In this document: positions 55,126 through 64,000 of the stretch, piece by piece
How positions within the stretch are numbered: the first letter of the stretch is position 1
Layout: the number at the start of each line of letters is the position of its first letter
Program-made: the position numbers and the translations under genes
Source: Pammene aurita
Lineage: Eukaryota > Arthropoda > Insecta > Lepidoptera > Tortricidae
Direction of reading: 5' to 3'
Assembly: GCA_947086415.1 (NCBI GenBank)
Contig: OX352301.1
Coordinates: 36,350,646 to 36,414,645, forward strand
DNA length: 64,000 bases
The notes under the pieces: model-generated
Seen by the model: the letters and a program-made list of their open reading frames with translations, nothing else
Told to the model about the DNA's origin: nothing
Databases searched by the model: none

Positions 55126-55830
55126 TTTTTAGGGTTCCGTAGTCAACTAGTTAGGGTTCCGTAGTCAACTAGGAACCCTTATAGTTTCGCCATGTCTGTC
55201 CGTCCGTCCGTCCGTTCGCGGATTATCTCAGTGACCGTTAGCACTAGAAAGCTGAAATTTGGTACTAATATCAATCACGCCGACAAAGTGGTGAAATAAA
55301 AAGTGGAAAAAAATGTTTTATTAGGGTACCTACCCTATACGTAAAGTGGGGAGTGATTTTTTTTTTCATTTCAACCCTAACGTATGATATATTGTTGGAT
55401 AGGTATTTAAAAATGAATAGGGGTTTACTAAAATAATTTTTTGATAATGTAAATATTTTCGGAAATAATCGCTCCAGAAGTAAAAAAAAATGTGTCCCCC
55501 ACCCCTCTAACTTTTGAACCATAAGTTTTAAAAACATGAAAAAAATCTCAAAAGTAGAACTTTATAAACACTTTCTAGGAAAATTATTTTGAACTTGATA
55601 GGTTGAATAGTTTTTGAAAAATAATTACAAAATAATTTCTGAACTAAGTTTGTAATTTAACCGTATTAGCAGGTGTTTATTGTACCTGTAATTTCTACAA
55701 AATCACAATGAAATTACGTGCTTTCAAATAAAGTTTTTTAACTCTTAAGTGGGGACACTTACTATGACGGACGGAAAACTACGGAACCCTACACTGAGCG
55801 TGGCCCGACACGCTCTTGGCCGGTATTTTT
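55126..55830 (+). repeat. Repeat family E, complete copy with duplicated start
   Basis: TTTTTAGGGTTCCGTAGTCA, with AGGGTTCCGTAGTCAACTAG repeated in tandem. GTCCGTCCGTCCGTCCG tract, then GCGTGGCCCGACACGCTC, TTGGCCGGTATTTTT. It is closely similar to 18842-19496. Confidence 0.88.
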
Positions 55831-55869
55831 ATTTCTAGTGTTACTTATAGCTGTGGATGTCAGATTTTT

Positions 55870-56068
55870 TGACGTGATAACGTCTTTAAAATCGTTTTAG
55901 TCGGGTGACATGTTCAGAAACTTGTGTCACACCAAAACCTCACGAGCGCGATCGCAGGTATAACGAGAGAGAGACGGACCGATCTCCCGTCTCATCTCGA
56001 GCGCTGCCAGTCATTCCGTGAAACTTGTCACGCGGAATCCTCACGAGCGGTTAGACGTTATCACGTAA
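55870..56068. mobile_element. MITE-like element with ACGTGATAACGTCT ends
   Basis: TGACGTGATAACGTCTTTAA at the left pairs with TTAGACGTTATCACGTAAAC at the right. The interior has CGTGAAACTTGTCACGCGGA and CCTCACGAGCGG, motifs recurrent in Lepidoptera. Confidence 0.65.
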
Positions 56069-56525
56069 ACATCTCGATCGTAAACCTACTTTACAAACAA
56101 CCATTTTTTTAAAATAAAATAAAAACCTACACAGGGTACTTCACTTTCATTATAGGTATAGGTATATTCATACTTAGAGAAAGGTGGTGCCTTCATATTA
56201 ATAATGGCATAAAATCGCCTGTCACATACATACATCTCACACCTAATTAATGCTCCAATAACAAGCAATCTCCGAACAATGGTTAGCAACACGCGACATT
56301 CCCCAGATCCCAATTAATAATAAAAACAGCGCCATCTCCCGCCGACATGACGCATTATCCCGATTTGACACTACAATAACATTTATTGACCAATCCACTG
56401 TCCATCAACGCCCCATGTAGTTCCAACCGTGGTATGTTTACAATTTGGTTGGATTTGGCTTGGGGTTTCCCCTTGCTTAGAGGCCTTAGAGCCCTGGTTG
56501 TTTTTTCTAATAGACAGAGAGCTAG

Positions 56526-57010
56526 CACCGTAAAATATGACGTAATAACGAAAGCAACGAAAGCCATCTCGTTAGTTTGCTGTACTATCCTTATTTCAGA
56601 ACCGGGCATCTGCATGGCAGCTGGCTATCGGCAGAGGTCAGAGAATGCAAACCCAACAATAAATTACCAGAGTCCTGAGTATGATACGGGTTTGTGGCAA
56701 GTACCAAACCAAGTGACGTATAATGTTATTCATAGTTTGTCGCCTAGGTATTGTTTTTGATTCCTCACTAATACATAACTTTTTGTTCTTATGTTAAAAT
56801 ATAGGCATTAGGCCATGGTTTCTATAATTAAGACAACTTTGGCAGTTTTTATGTACTCTGTTTATTAATTTCTATCTGTCTATTATTTTTTTCCAACTGA
56901 AAAGAAAACGAGAAGACATTGCCAGATGCCCGGATCTAGTCAAAAAGATAGTATAGCAAACTAAACAGGGGTTTCGTTGCTCTCGTTATTGAATCACATT
57001 TTCCGGTGCC
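56526..57010. mobile_element. Foldback family G, copy 3 (diverged)
   Basis: The left side ATATGACGTAATAACGAAAG then CAACGAAAGCCATCTCGTTA, and the right side GGGGTTTCGTTGCTCTCGTT then ATTGAATCACATT, are inverted copies of the family G ends. Inner GATGCCCGGATCTAG is conserved. Confidence 0.6.
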
Positions 57011-57510
57011 AGCTCTTAGTCCATGAGCTGTAGGCTCTTATTAGCCGTGCGAAGGAAGGAGTGCGCCCACAATCGCTGAAGGACGGAATTAGTTTATGAT
57101 TAACCTGCGACTGTTTTCCTTTGATGGCGCGCTTTTGTGTTGGACGGTCGTTTTACTTGACAGATTTTTCGTTGGGATTCTGACAGACCAATCTATTTGG
57201 AAAAGAAAGTAGCTTCATGTCTATTACTGCTAACGCTGTATAGCATTTTCAAAGATTCGTATAAGAAACCAGTTGGTAGTCGGTAATATTAAGAGGTTTA
57301 GAGATACGAGTACCAACTTTATTAATTTATTACTCATAATAAGAACAATATACTTAGTTCACTAAAATGAACCAATGTTCTAGCCATTATTCAGGCAATA
57401 TGAGCATCAAATCTGTGTATGCCAATTTGATAAACATTGTCTTCCTTCTATAATTTAACCATTTATTATTTTGTGAACTGCTTATACGTAAGTACTTCAT
57501 GTCTGTCTTG

Positions 57511-58340
57511 TTTTTAGGGTTCCGTAGCCAAAATGCTTCATATTTTCGTCATGTCCGCCTGTCCGTCCGTCCGTCCGTATGTCACAGCCAATTTACTGGG
57601 AAAGTATAAGACGTATCGTAATGAAATTTTAACATAAGTTGTATTGTGTGTACTGCTACTTATTTAGTTTTGTAGGAAAATTGAATATTTTTCTGGGGGG
57701 CACTCCATCCATACATCTTCTAAATATATAAAAGAAGAAACTGACTGACTGACTGAATGACTGACTGACTGACTGATTGACTGACTGACTGACTGACATA
57801 TCAACGCACAGCCCAAACCGCTGGTTCTAGAGATGCCAAATTTGGCAACCTACGTGCCATATAAGGTCTAGGGGTGCACTAAGAAAGGATTTTTTAAAAT
57901 TCACCCCCTAAGGGGGTAAAATGGGGGTCCAAAGTTTGTATGGCGAAACAAGATTTGTTAGACTATTTTATTCGAAACTTTACAGGAGTATTCCTAACGA
58001 TTAATGAGTAAACACGAGTTTCAGGTTTTTTGAAAATTCAACCCCTAAAAGGGGAAATTGTGGTACATCAAAACATACCAGTCTAACTGAGAACCTCCTT
58101 TTTGAGTACTTATAGTACGCGGGCGAAGCCGCGGGAAAAAACTAGTATAATATAACTATTTGTAAATTTTTTTTACCAAACATGAATGGTTTTCGGAAAT
58201 ATAATTGAGGTTTATTACAACATTTTTTGATTGAGTAAATATTTTCAAAACTAATCGCTTCAAACGTCAAAAAAATTGTGGTAGTAGGTACGGAACCCTC
58301 CATTATGCGTGGTCCGACACGCACTTGGCCGTTTTTTTTT
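57511..58340 (+). repeat. Repeat family E copy interrupted by a Helitron
   Basis: TTTTTAGGGTTCCGTAGCCA, GTCCGTCCGTCCGTCCGTAT tract, and TGGTCCGACACGCACTTGGC end. Interrupted at 57719-58145. Confidence 0.85.
57719..58145 (+). mobile_element. Short non-autonomous Helitron, copy 2 (427 bp)
   Basis: Same termini as 16064-16450: TCTAAATATATAAAAGAAG start and GCGGGCGAAGCCGCGGGAAA, AACTAG end followed by T. The (GACT)n tract is longer and interrupted (57738-57797), which explains the extra length. Confidence 0.9.
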
Positions 58341-61300
58341 AATTTTATCAAGTCTTAACAAACACTTAGCAGAATTTAGCAGAATATCATGTTTCAGGTT
58401 TGATCTTGAGCTGTAAGAGAAATAAAAGGATTCGAGTAATGCTCTCATTGTGCCGAGTGCAGCTAGCCGTAAACAAATGAGCATTCAGAACGCTTCAATA
58501 TAAATGCTCAATGGATCGCATTTCTTAATTAATCAAAAAGGTGTATAAAAGGTATATTTATAATAATCCCCGGCATTTAAACGTGTCGAGTTACACTAAG
58601 TACGAATATCTGCACACATTAGGGGCTATCGCGTTCCGTTCGTGCATTCAGTCGGTGAATGAGCGGAGACAACCGATCCGGGCTATTGAGTGAATGAAAA
58701 CAAAAGGGGGCAAATAAATAAAATAATTAGTCCGAGTGTTGATTCGTTTAGAGCCGATCGGTACCAACAACAAGGGGTACGCTCAAGTGGCTTCGATTTA
58801 TAAGCCTTTTAACGGCTCGCCTTGTTTTCGAACCCTTGCTGTCTTTAAAGGCCTACATTATTCCAATGAACTGTCTATTTAGTTTGTTTTGGCGACAGTG
58901 CCATTTTTGATTTGTCAGAATGTTCAATCGGGAAAATCATCATTGACATTATCATCATTGCTATGGCCAATAATATCAATAAACTACTACCTAGTTAATT
59001 CCCGAAAGTAGTCAAATCCCCTATGATTATGATAGATACGAGATACAGAATTATCTGAATCCTGTTAAGTTATCTGTGATATAAAATTAAAAAGTTTCCT
59101 AGGAAACGACTGCGGATAGGAGGAGGATGCGACTAGTCGCTTGCTTGCATGGCTAACAAGCCTATCGAATGTCGCTCAACAGCGGCGGTGGCGGCGGCAG
59201 CAAAAAGGTTAAGTCTTCCGCTCAATTTGGATCCTAAAACGGCTTAAATCATGAATAATAGCTTGTTTGGGAAATAAATTGTTTAAAATGTTAATGATAA
59301 CGCTTGTTAAACTTTAATTGGAAAAGATAACGATATAGAGTTATAAAAATAATCTATCATTGGTTACCAATTGGTGTGTTTATTTTGTCTCTTTTTCTTT
59401 ATACAATAGGCAACGTATAATGATGTAATTTATCATTCGATACATATACCATGATATGCAAAACAGAGCTCATTTGCAGTAAAAGGTCATACTTATTCAG
59501 TTAGGTACATCTAAAAGAAATAAACTGCACGTTTTTGCTCTAATAATGAGCTATCGTTTTTACTTCGCTATGAGGATTAAATAATCTTACCTATTGGAGA
59601 ATTGTATTAAATAGGTAAAATGTAAGCTAAAATTATCTTTCAGCACAGCAAGACTCCAACTCGCGATTCGCAGTGGATTTTTCTACTTTTCCTTTATTTA
59701 TAAACATTGTGGTATCGTTGCAGACGTTCTGCTTAATGCACAATTCGTTTCAGCACTTTCATAGGTAGGTACATAATTATACCAGTAGGTATTATTTCCA
59801 TTAACTTTCCAGAAATCGTGCTACTGCAAATTTTGTGGTTAATTAATATTCAGAAAGGATGAAATGCACATTAAAAGGTGAGGAGGACAAACAGGAGAAG
59901 CCTCCTTTTAGAATAACGTTTCCCCTGTTTGAAACATTGAAATTGGATAAATATTAAGAACGTCACTGTACATTGCAGTGCTTACGCGTGAGTATATCGG
60001 ACAGCCTATATAGGTATCCACCTTCAAGCTCTCAGGAACCAATGAACGGAATACCTGCCCCTATTCCCAGGGCCGCATACTCACGCACTTATTATATCTT
60101 CGAATTGGATTATGTTCGCACAAAACAAATGGAAGTCCAATCAAAGCAACAATTCACACTTGTAATGAGCTACCAACAAAGAGTGTAAATGAAAGCTTCA
60201 ATCAGGGCACAATGAGCTTTATGGAAGTGCAATTAAGCTCAGGTGCAGGCATTAATCACTTGCGATTCTTGTGGTGACAGCGTGTGGCGAGGACATAGGA
60301 GGCAGCGGGGCGGATGACAGAACCGTTTACCCGTTACCCTTCCCCTTCTCTTCTGGGAAAAACGGTTATATTTTGAAATGCTTTATCTTGGAAACTATTG
60401 GGTCTACAGAGACAATTCCAGTCTTATGTTGTAGTAAATTTAGTCTACTTTAAAAATGTCTAGAAAAGGTACTGTCCAAAACTAGTCTTTAAAGGTTATA
60501 ATCGCCAAAATCTGAAAAAAATCTGATTATTCGTTTTTTGACAAAGTTGCGTTCGGCGCTCGAGGAAACTTGCATTTTTTATTGGGCCAACATCACAAAC
60601 AAGTCTGCAAAAAATCTGATCTACCGGATTTGACGCACACGATGATTGTATAAAGTTGTGAAGATCATAAGTGTTAGGGTATTATTAGTTTACTGTCATT
60701 AATTTGAAGATACGTAGGTTGAGGACGAGGTGATACTACACGAAAGGTTCCTAGATACTGGAACAGAGAACAATAACAATATTACGTGTCATGTTTAAAC
60801 ATCCTTACCTTAAGGTCCACAAGAAATCTCACGGACAATTTTTTGAACGAGACGAAGTGTTTTCTCAAATTACTTAAATATGAAATACAAATGTATAATG
60901 CCAGATCTAAATATTTGAATGGGTGAAGACACAGTTAAAATTGTCAAAGTGGTCAGAAACAACCCAACGAAAAAAAATACAATAAATTATGATTACATAA
61001 ACCTTCGACGCCCTTGCGTTGCGAATTGATTGAACAGTATTACACCTAACAACAACTTTGGTTTATAATGGGAACTAAGGATCGGTGGAACTGCGAGTTC
61101 CTATGACTTGCAACTCGCAAAGCTATGTGCGAGCGAACACACACTCGACTCGATCGCAAATTGTATCGAGAGCGTAGGTCTGATGGCATGAATTCATACA
61201 CTCGTAATGCACTCTTTTCAAAGACTGTGATTACGATATTAGTCAACATTATGACTATGACACTTATGGATGTTGTGCATCTGTTCAGATTACTTCCTTG

Positions 61301-61523
61301 TTGCACATCAAGAGTAGCTACAGTTACAGTCATAGTCTAAAATATGAAACCAGACTCAATAGGTATGTGAACGTTATGGGACAAGAATATGTGAATGCAT
61401 ACAAAAGTATACAAGGACAAAAGAAATTCAAAGTCAGAGTTTACCACAAAATTAAATGGGTCCCATTTCGCGGTGAACTCTGTTTTGTGCCTCAGCATTG
61501 CTTCTCGGTATACGAAAATGTCA
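58341..61523. other. Intergenic, no gene recognised
   Basis: AT-rich with occasional GC patches (59170-59210 GCGGCGGTGGCGGCGGCAG). Short frames at 59973, 60271 and 61046-61540 show no domain, and overlapping frames exist on both strands. Confidence 0.45.
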
Positions 61524-61688
61524 TTTCAAAAAAATTCTGATCGTTATCACTAGTCATTTCTGCACTTTTCAACTTGACGTATAGTGGTATTTTTTTAAGA
61601 TGTCGGAATATCTTAAAAAAATACCACTATTCGTCAAGTTGAAAATTACTAGATAGTGATAAAGATTAGAATTTTTTGAAATAAAATT
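61524..61688. repeat. Inverted repeat with about 80-bp arms
   Basis: TTTCAAAAAAATTCTGATCG on the left pairs with TTAGAATTTTTTGAAATAAA on the right. The central part TAGTGGTATTTTTTTAAGAT is repeated inverted around a spacer of a few bases. It is MITE-like and lies directly upstream of the frame at 61694. Confidence 0.8.
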
Positions 61689-61693
61689 TTCGT

Positions 61694-61963
61694 ATGTTGC
61701 AGCGAGATTGTCACAAAAACCCCAAAGAGAAATCTGCACTAATGCTTCACTCTCGGAAAATCATGTGGATATCGGATTTGAAGGTCGATTCGTCTGATTG
61801 GAAAAAAGCCGGCGCTCATTTGCAGGTGTCGGTGATTCGTCCCGACACTTCCGACGCGAGCCGAGTGGAGGGTAACGAGTGCACAAATCGATTCATCGGA
61901 TGTGTTCCGGGTTGCCCCTACCACCGTGAAATAGCGACAACCCTGGAATTAAGTTTCGACTAA
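61694..61963 (+). CDS. Candidate small ORF, 89 codons, unknown product
   Basis: ATG to TAA with mixed composition: basic start (MLQRDCHKNPKEKSALML), then WISDLKVDSSDWKKAG, and a C-terminal cysteine group (NECTNRFIGCVPGCPYHR). Not recognised. An acceptor-like TATGTTGCAG precedes CGAGATTG within the start, so this could also be an internal exon. Antisense frames overlap it, which lowers confidence. Confidence 0.25.
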   Translation: MLQRDCHKNPKEKSALMLHSRKIMWISDLKVDSSDWKKAGAHLQVSVIRPDTSDASRVEGNECTNRFIGCVPGCPYHREIATTLELSFD

Positions 61964-63181
61964 CATCTACGACACGTCACGCTGTCTGTGAACGAGGCAT
62001 TAAGACGCTCACTTCAGCGGAATTCAGTCTATCATGGACAATAATCTGCCAGGAGTCGGAAAAAACCCAACTTCCGGCTTAATTTTGTCTGTGATGAGTG
62101 TCTGTGTGAAAAGTATCTGGAGCGCCTAAGTTGACTCACTAAACTCTGAAAACCCTTGATCAGTTCTTGAGAATGGGAAATATTTAAAATAGCCAATATC
62201 ATTGCGGGATTTAGCGCGCTGACACCTGACAGGCTAACAACGACATTGCCAATAAAAACTTTCGCGAAGTCTAAACTAAATAAAATAATGCGGGAATTTG
62301 TGAATTTGAATTTGTGCGGCTAGCACGTCTTGCAAGAGCGACTTACGCCGCGAGTAGGGAAAACCTTCCCGCACCTGTCAAAAATTTCGCTTTCCGGTAG
62401 CATAACATGCACCCGCGGCTGCAACTGACACGAAGAGAATTCAAAGTTGTGCTAAGAATTTAAGTTCTAAGTCGCGAGTAACTGTAATTTTATGACAGTT
62501 ACTCGCGAAGTTGTGCTGCCAACTAGCGACAAAGCATGAAGTCGCGCAGATCTGTCTCTTGTCGCGTAAGACGTGCTAGCCGTGCTGATCGATCGTTATC
62601 AAAGTGGTTCATGGAAGTCACAGCACAATGAATAACAGAATATTTATACCTAATGATTTATTTCGTTTAAAAAAACTCTCGCCAAATAACTAAGGAAATT
62701 TGAGAAGTATAAAGAAGTATCTAAACAAAATTGGAATTATTTTTAGACATAGAAAAGTATCTTCAGCTTCAAATGACAATGCTTAGACGACATGAATATG
62801 TCATGTACCTTTAGAGAATTACAGTTGTTATTATATCCATGAACAGACTCAGCAGCCAAAGTTTCTGTCAAGATTCTTTGAATATTTGATAGGAGTTCTG
62901 TTCAGTACGCACCATCGGTAGGGGTGCGCCACCCTCTGTTTGTGTTGGGAATCTGTTCGCACTGGATTACGTCCGTGTTCGATTAGTGCGTGATTGCGAC
63001 ACCTACCGCGGCAGCCCTGGCGCTGCGACATCAAACAACCCGACTATTGAGAGCGATCAAAAGTATCGAATCATTCGAAACATCTGAGGAGCTTATTTAC
63101 GCTCACTTTAAGAGTATCGCAAAATGTTCACCTGGTAATGTGATGAACAGCGTTGAAGTTGGTTTCTGCTTATCTGCAGTA
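61964..63181. other. Intergenic with one perfect hairpin
   Basis: No gene supported. A perfect inverted repeat, TCGCGAGTAACTGT (62472-62485) and ACAGTTACTCGCGA (62495-62508), lies in a moderately GC-rich patch. A 67-codon frame at 62990-63193 has no recognisable domain. Confidence 0.4.
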
Positions 63182-63232
63182 GGAATAGAATAGAATAGAA
63201 TATAATAGAATAGAATAGAATAGAATAGAATC
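63182..63232. repeat. (AATAG)n pentanucleotide microsatellite
   Basis: About ten near-perfect units. Position suggests it is the 3' tail of the truncated LINE on the minus strand. Confidence 0.9.
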
Positions 63233-63768
63233 GAAAGGTGTTTATTTCTTTAGTTTGTATGTTACATTATGTCCATCAGGTCGGTGTGGTGTGTTCGGCC
63301 TGTGGGTGTAGCAGCTACTTACAATCAACCTACCTGTGAAATATCTGTGTAAGTGTCATGTTGTGTGCTTGTTAGTGTGTGCGTACAGAATACATTTATA
63401 TAAATTTAAAAGTTGTTTCATTTTGTCCTATCTTACAACTAATTTCCTATAATGGGGACGTGGAGCGGTCGCTCGCTTGCTGAGTTGCCGGCTCCTGTCT
63501 TTTTTTGGCACATAATCAATTTCTCCTAATCTAATTAGTAAGTTAGAAGTGGGTTGTGCTGCCTGTGTTCGATGTAGGCGTTACCAGGGGTATTTCGCGG
63601 AATCGGCGCAGCATGTCCTCATTTAAGTCTTGTGCACGGAGGTGCCATGGATCCCAGTCGAGCATCTCCCAGATCTGGGAAATCTGCAGTAGGTGGGTAC
63701 ACGTATGTTTGGTTTTGCGTTTAGATTCTGCGAATTGCTTGTCATGGTCGGCGAATCTCAGATATTAA
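63233..63768 (-). pseudogene. 5'-truncated LINE end: C-terminal coding fragment, 3' UTR and pentanucleotide tail
   Basis: On the minus strand a frame of about 74 codons (63768 down to a TAA at 63543-63545) reads LRFADHDKQFAESKRK ... LQISQIWEMLDWDPWHL ... RRFREIPLVTPTSNTG. It is followed by about 310 bp of UTR and the microsatellite. Codon appearance and the tail argue for a dead-on-arrival LINE copy. The family is not named. In-frame ATGs give fewer than 60 codons. Confidence 0.5.
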
Positions 63769-64000
63769 CATCGAAAATAATTTGTAATTATATTTAGATT
63801 GTTTGGATTATTTAGCTTCAATTTATCCTCAGCTGTTTATTGGATTACGAGTATCTATCGAATTTCAAAAAACAATATTGTATAATTTGTCTCCCGTTTT
63901 CATCAGTGTTTACGATGGGATTGAGCTTATCTTAGTAAGTGAGTTAGGCGGCGCTCACACTACTGGGGTTTCCGCATGCGGCACCGGTGCGCGAGCGAGA
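63769..64000. other. Window edge, unassigned
   Basis: AT-rich, ending in a GC-rich segment (GGCGGCGCTCACACTACTGG, GCATGCGGCACCGGTGCGCG) cut by the window edge. This is possibly a repeat with GCTCACAC-type end. Confidence 0.3.

Noticed and set aside
1..64000. CRISPR arrays, operons, ribosome binding sites, bacterial origins, TTAGG telomeric arrays
   Set aside because: The sequence is eukaryotic, and no regularly spaced direct repeats or TTAGG arrays were seen.

Overview
The window is eukaryotic nuclear DNA, almost certainly from a moth or butterfly. It is AT-rich and has long intergenic stretches. It carries interspersed repeat families I know from lepidopteran genomes: elements with GGGTTCCGTA and GGCCGG ends, repeats bounded by AACCGACTTCA, short Helitrons ending in CTAG, tRNA-headed SINEs and LINEs with microsatellite tails. 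I recognise no conserved multi-exon host gene. Nearly everything identifiable is a transposable element or fragment; a few small open frames could be host exons or uncharacterised element genes.

Layout. 1-802: C-terminal fragment of an endonuclease-type retrotransposon. 1108-3634: a giant palindrome with about 1.1-kb arms that carries a possible two-exon small gene and a nested 217-bp two-hairpin insertion. 4.0-7.4 kb: MITE-like elements, including a piggyBac-type one with TTAA duplications. 7.9-12.8 kb: two Helitron-like units, the second split about 10 bp inside its 5' end by a Tc1/mariner-type transposon with about 245-bp inverted repeats and an uninterrupted transposase. 15.77-20.06 kb: a second foldback whose left arm holds a 387-bp Helitron and a 2.1-kb composite insertion with a SINE and a truncated LINE; its right arm keeps both target sites empty. 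20.2-26.7 kb: repeats, a perfect 27-bp-stem hairpin and a cluster of CAGGT sites. 26.7-32.3 kb: two head-to-tail LINEs on the minus strand, one with several inactivating lesions. 32.3-64 kb: mostly non-coding DNA with dispersed MITEs, foldbacks, SINEs, one more Helitron and two truncated LINE ends.

The genes do not form an operon or pathway; they are autonomous element genes in different states of decay. The main value of the window is its nested stratigraphy. Several insertions can be dated relative to each other, and filled and empty copies of the same target site occur within the 64 kb, so element boundaries and target duplications can be read directly.

Coordinates of repeat boundaries were read by eye and may be off by a few bases. 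Family names are given only where terminal signals or protein motifs support them.
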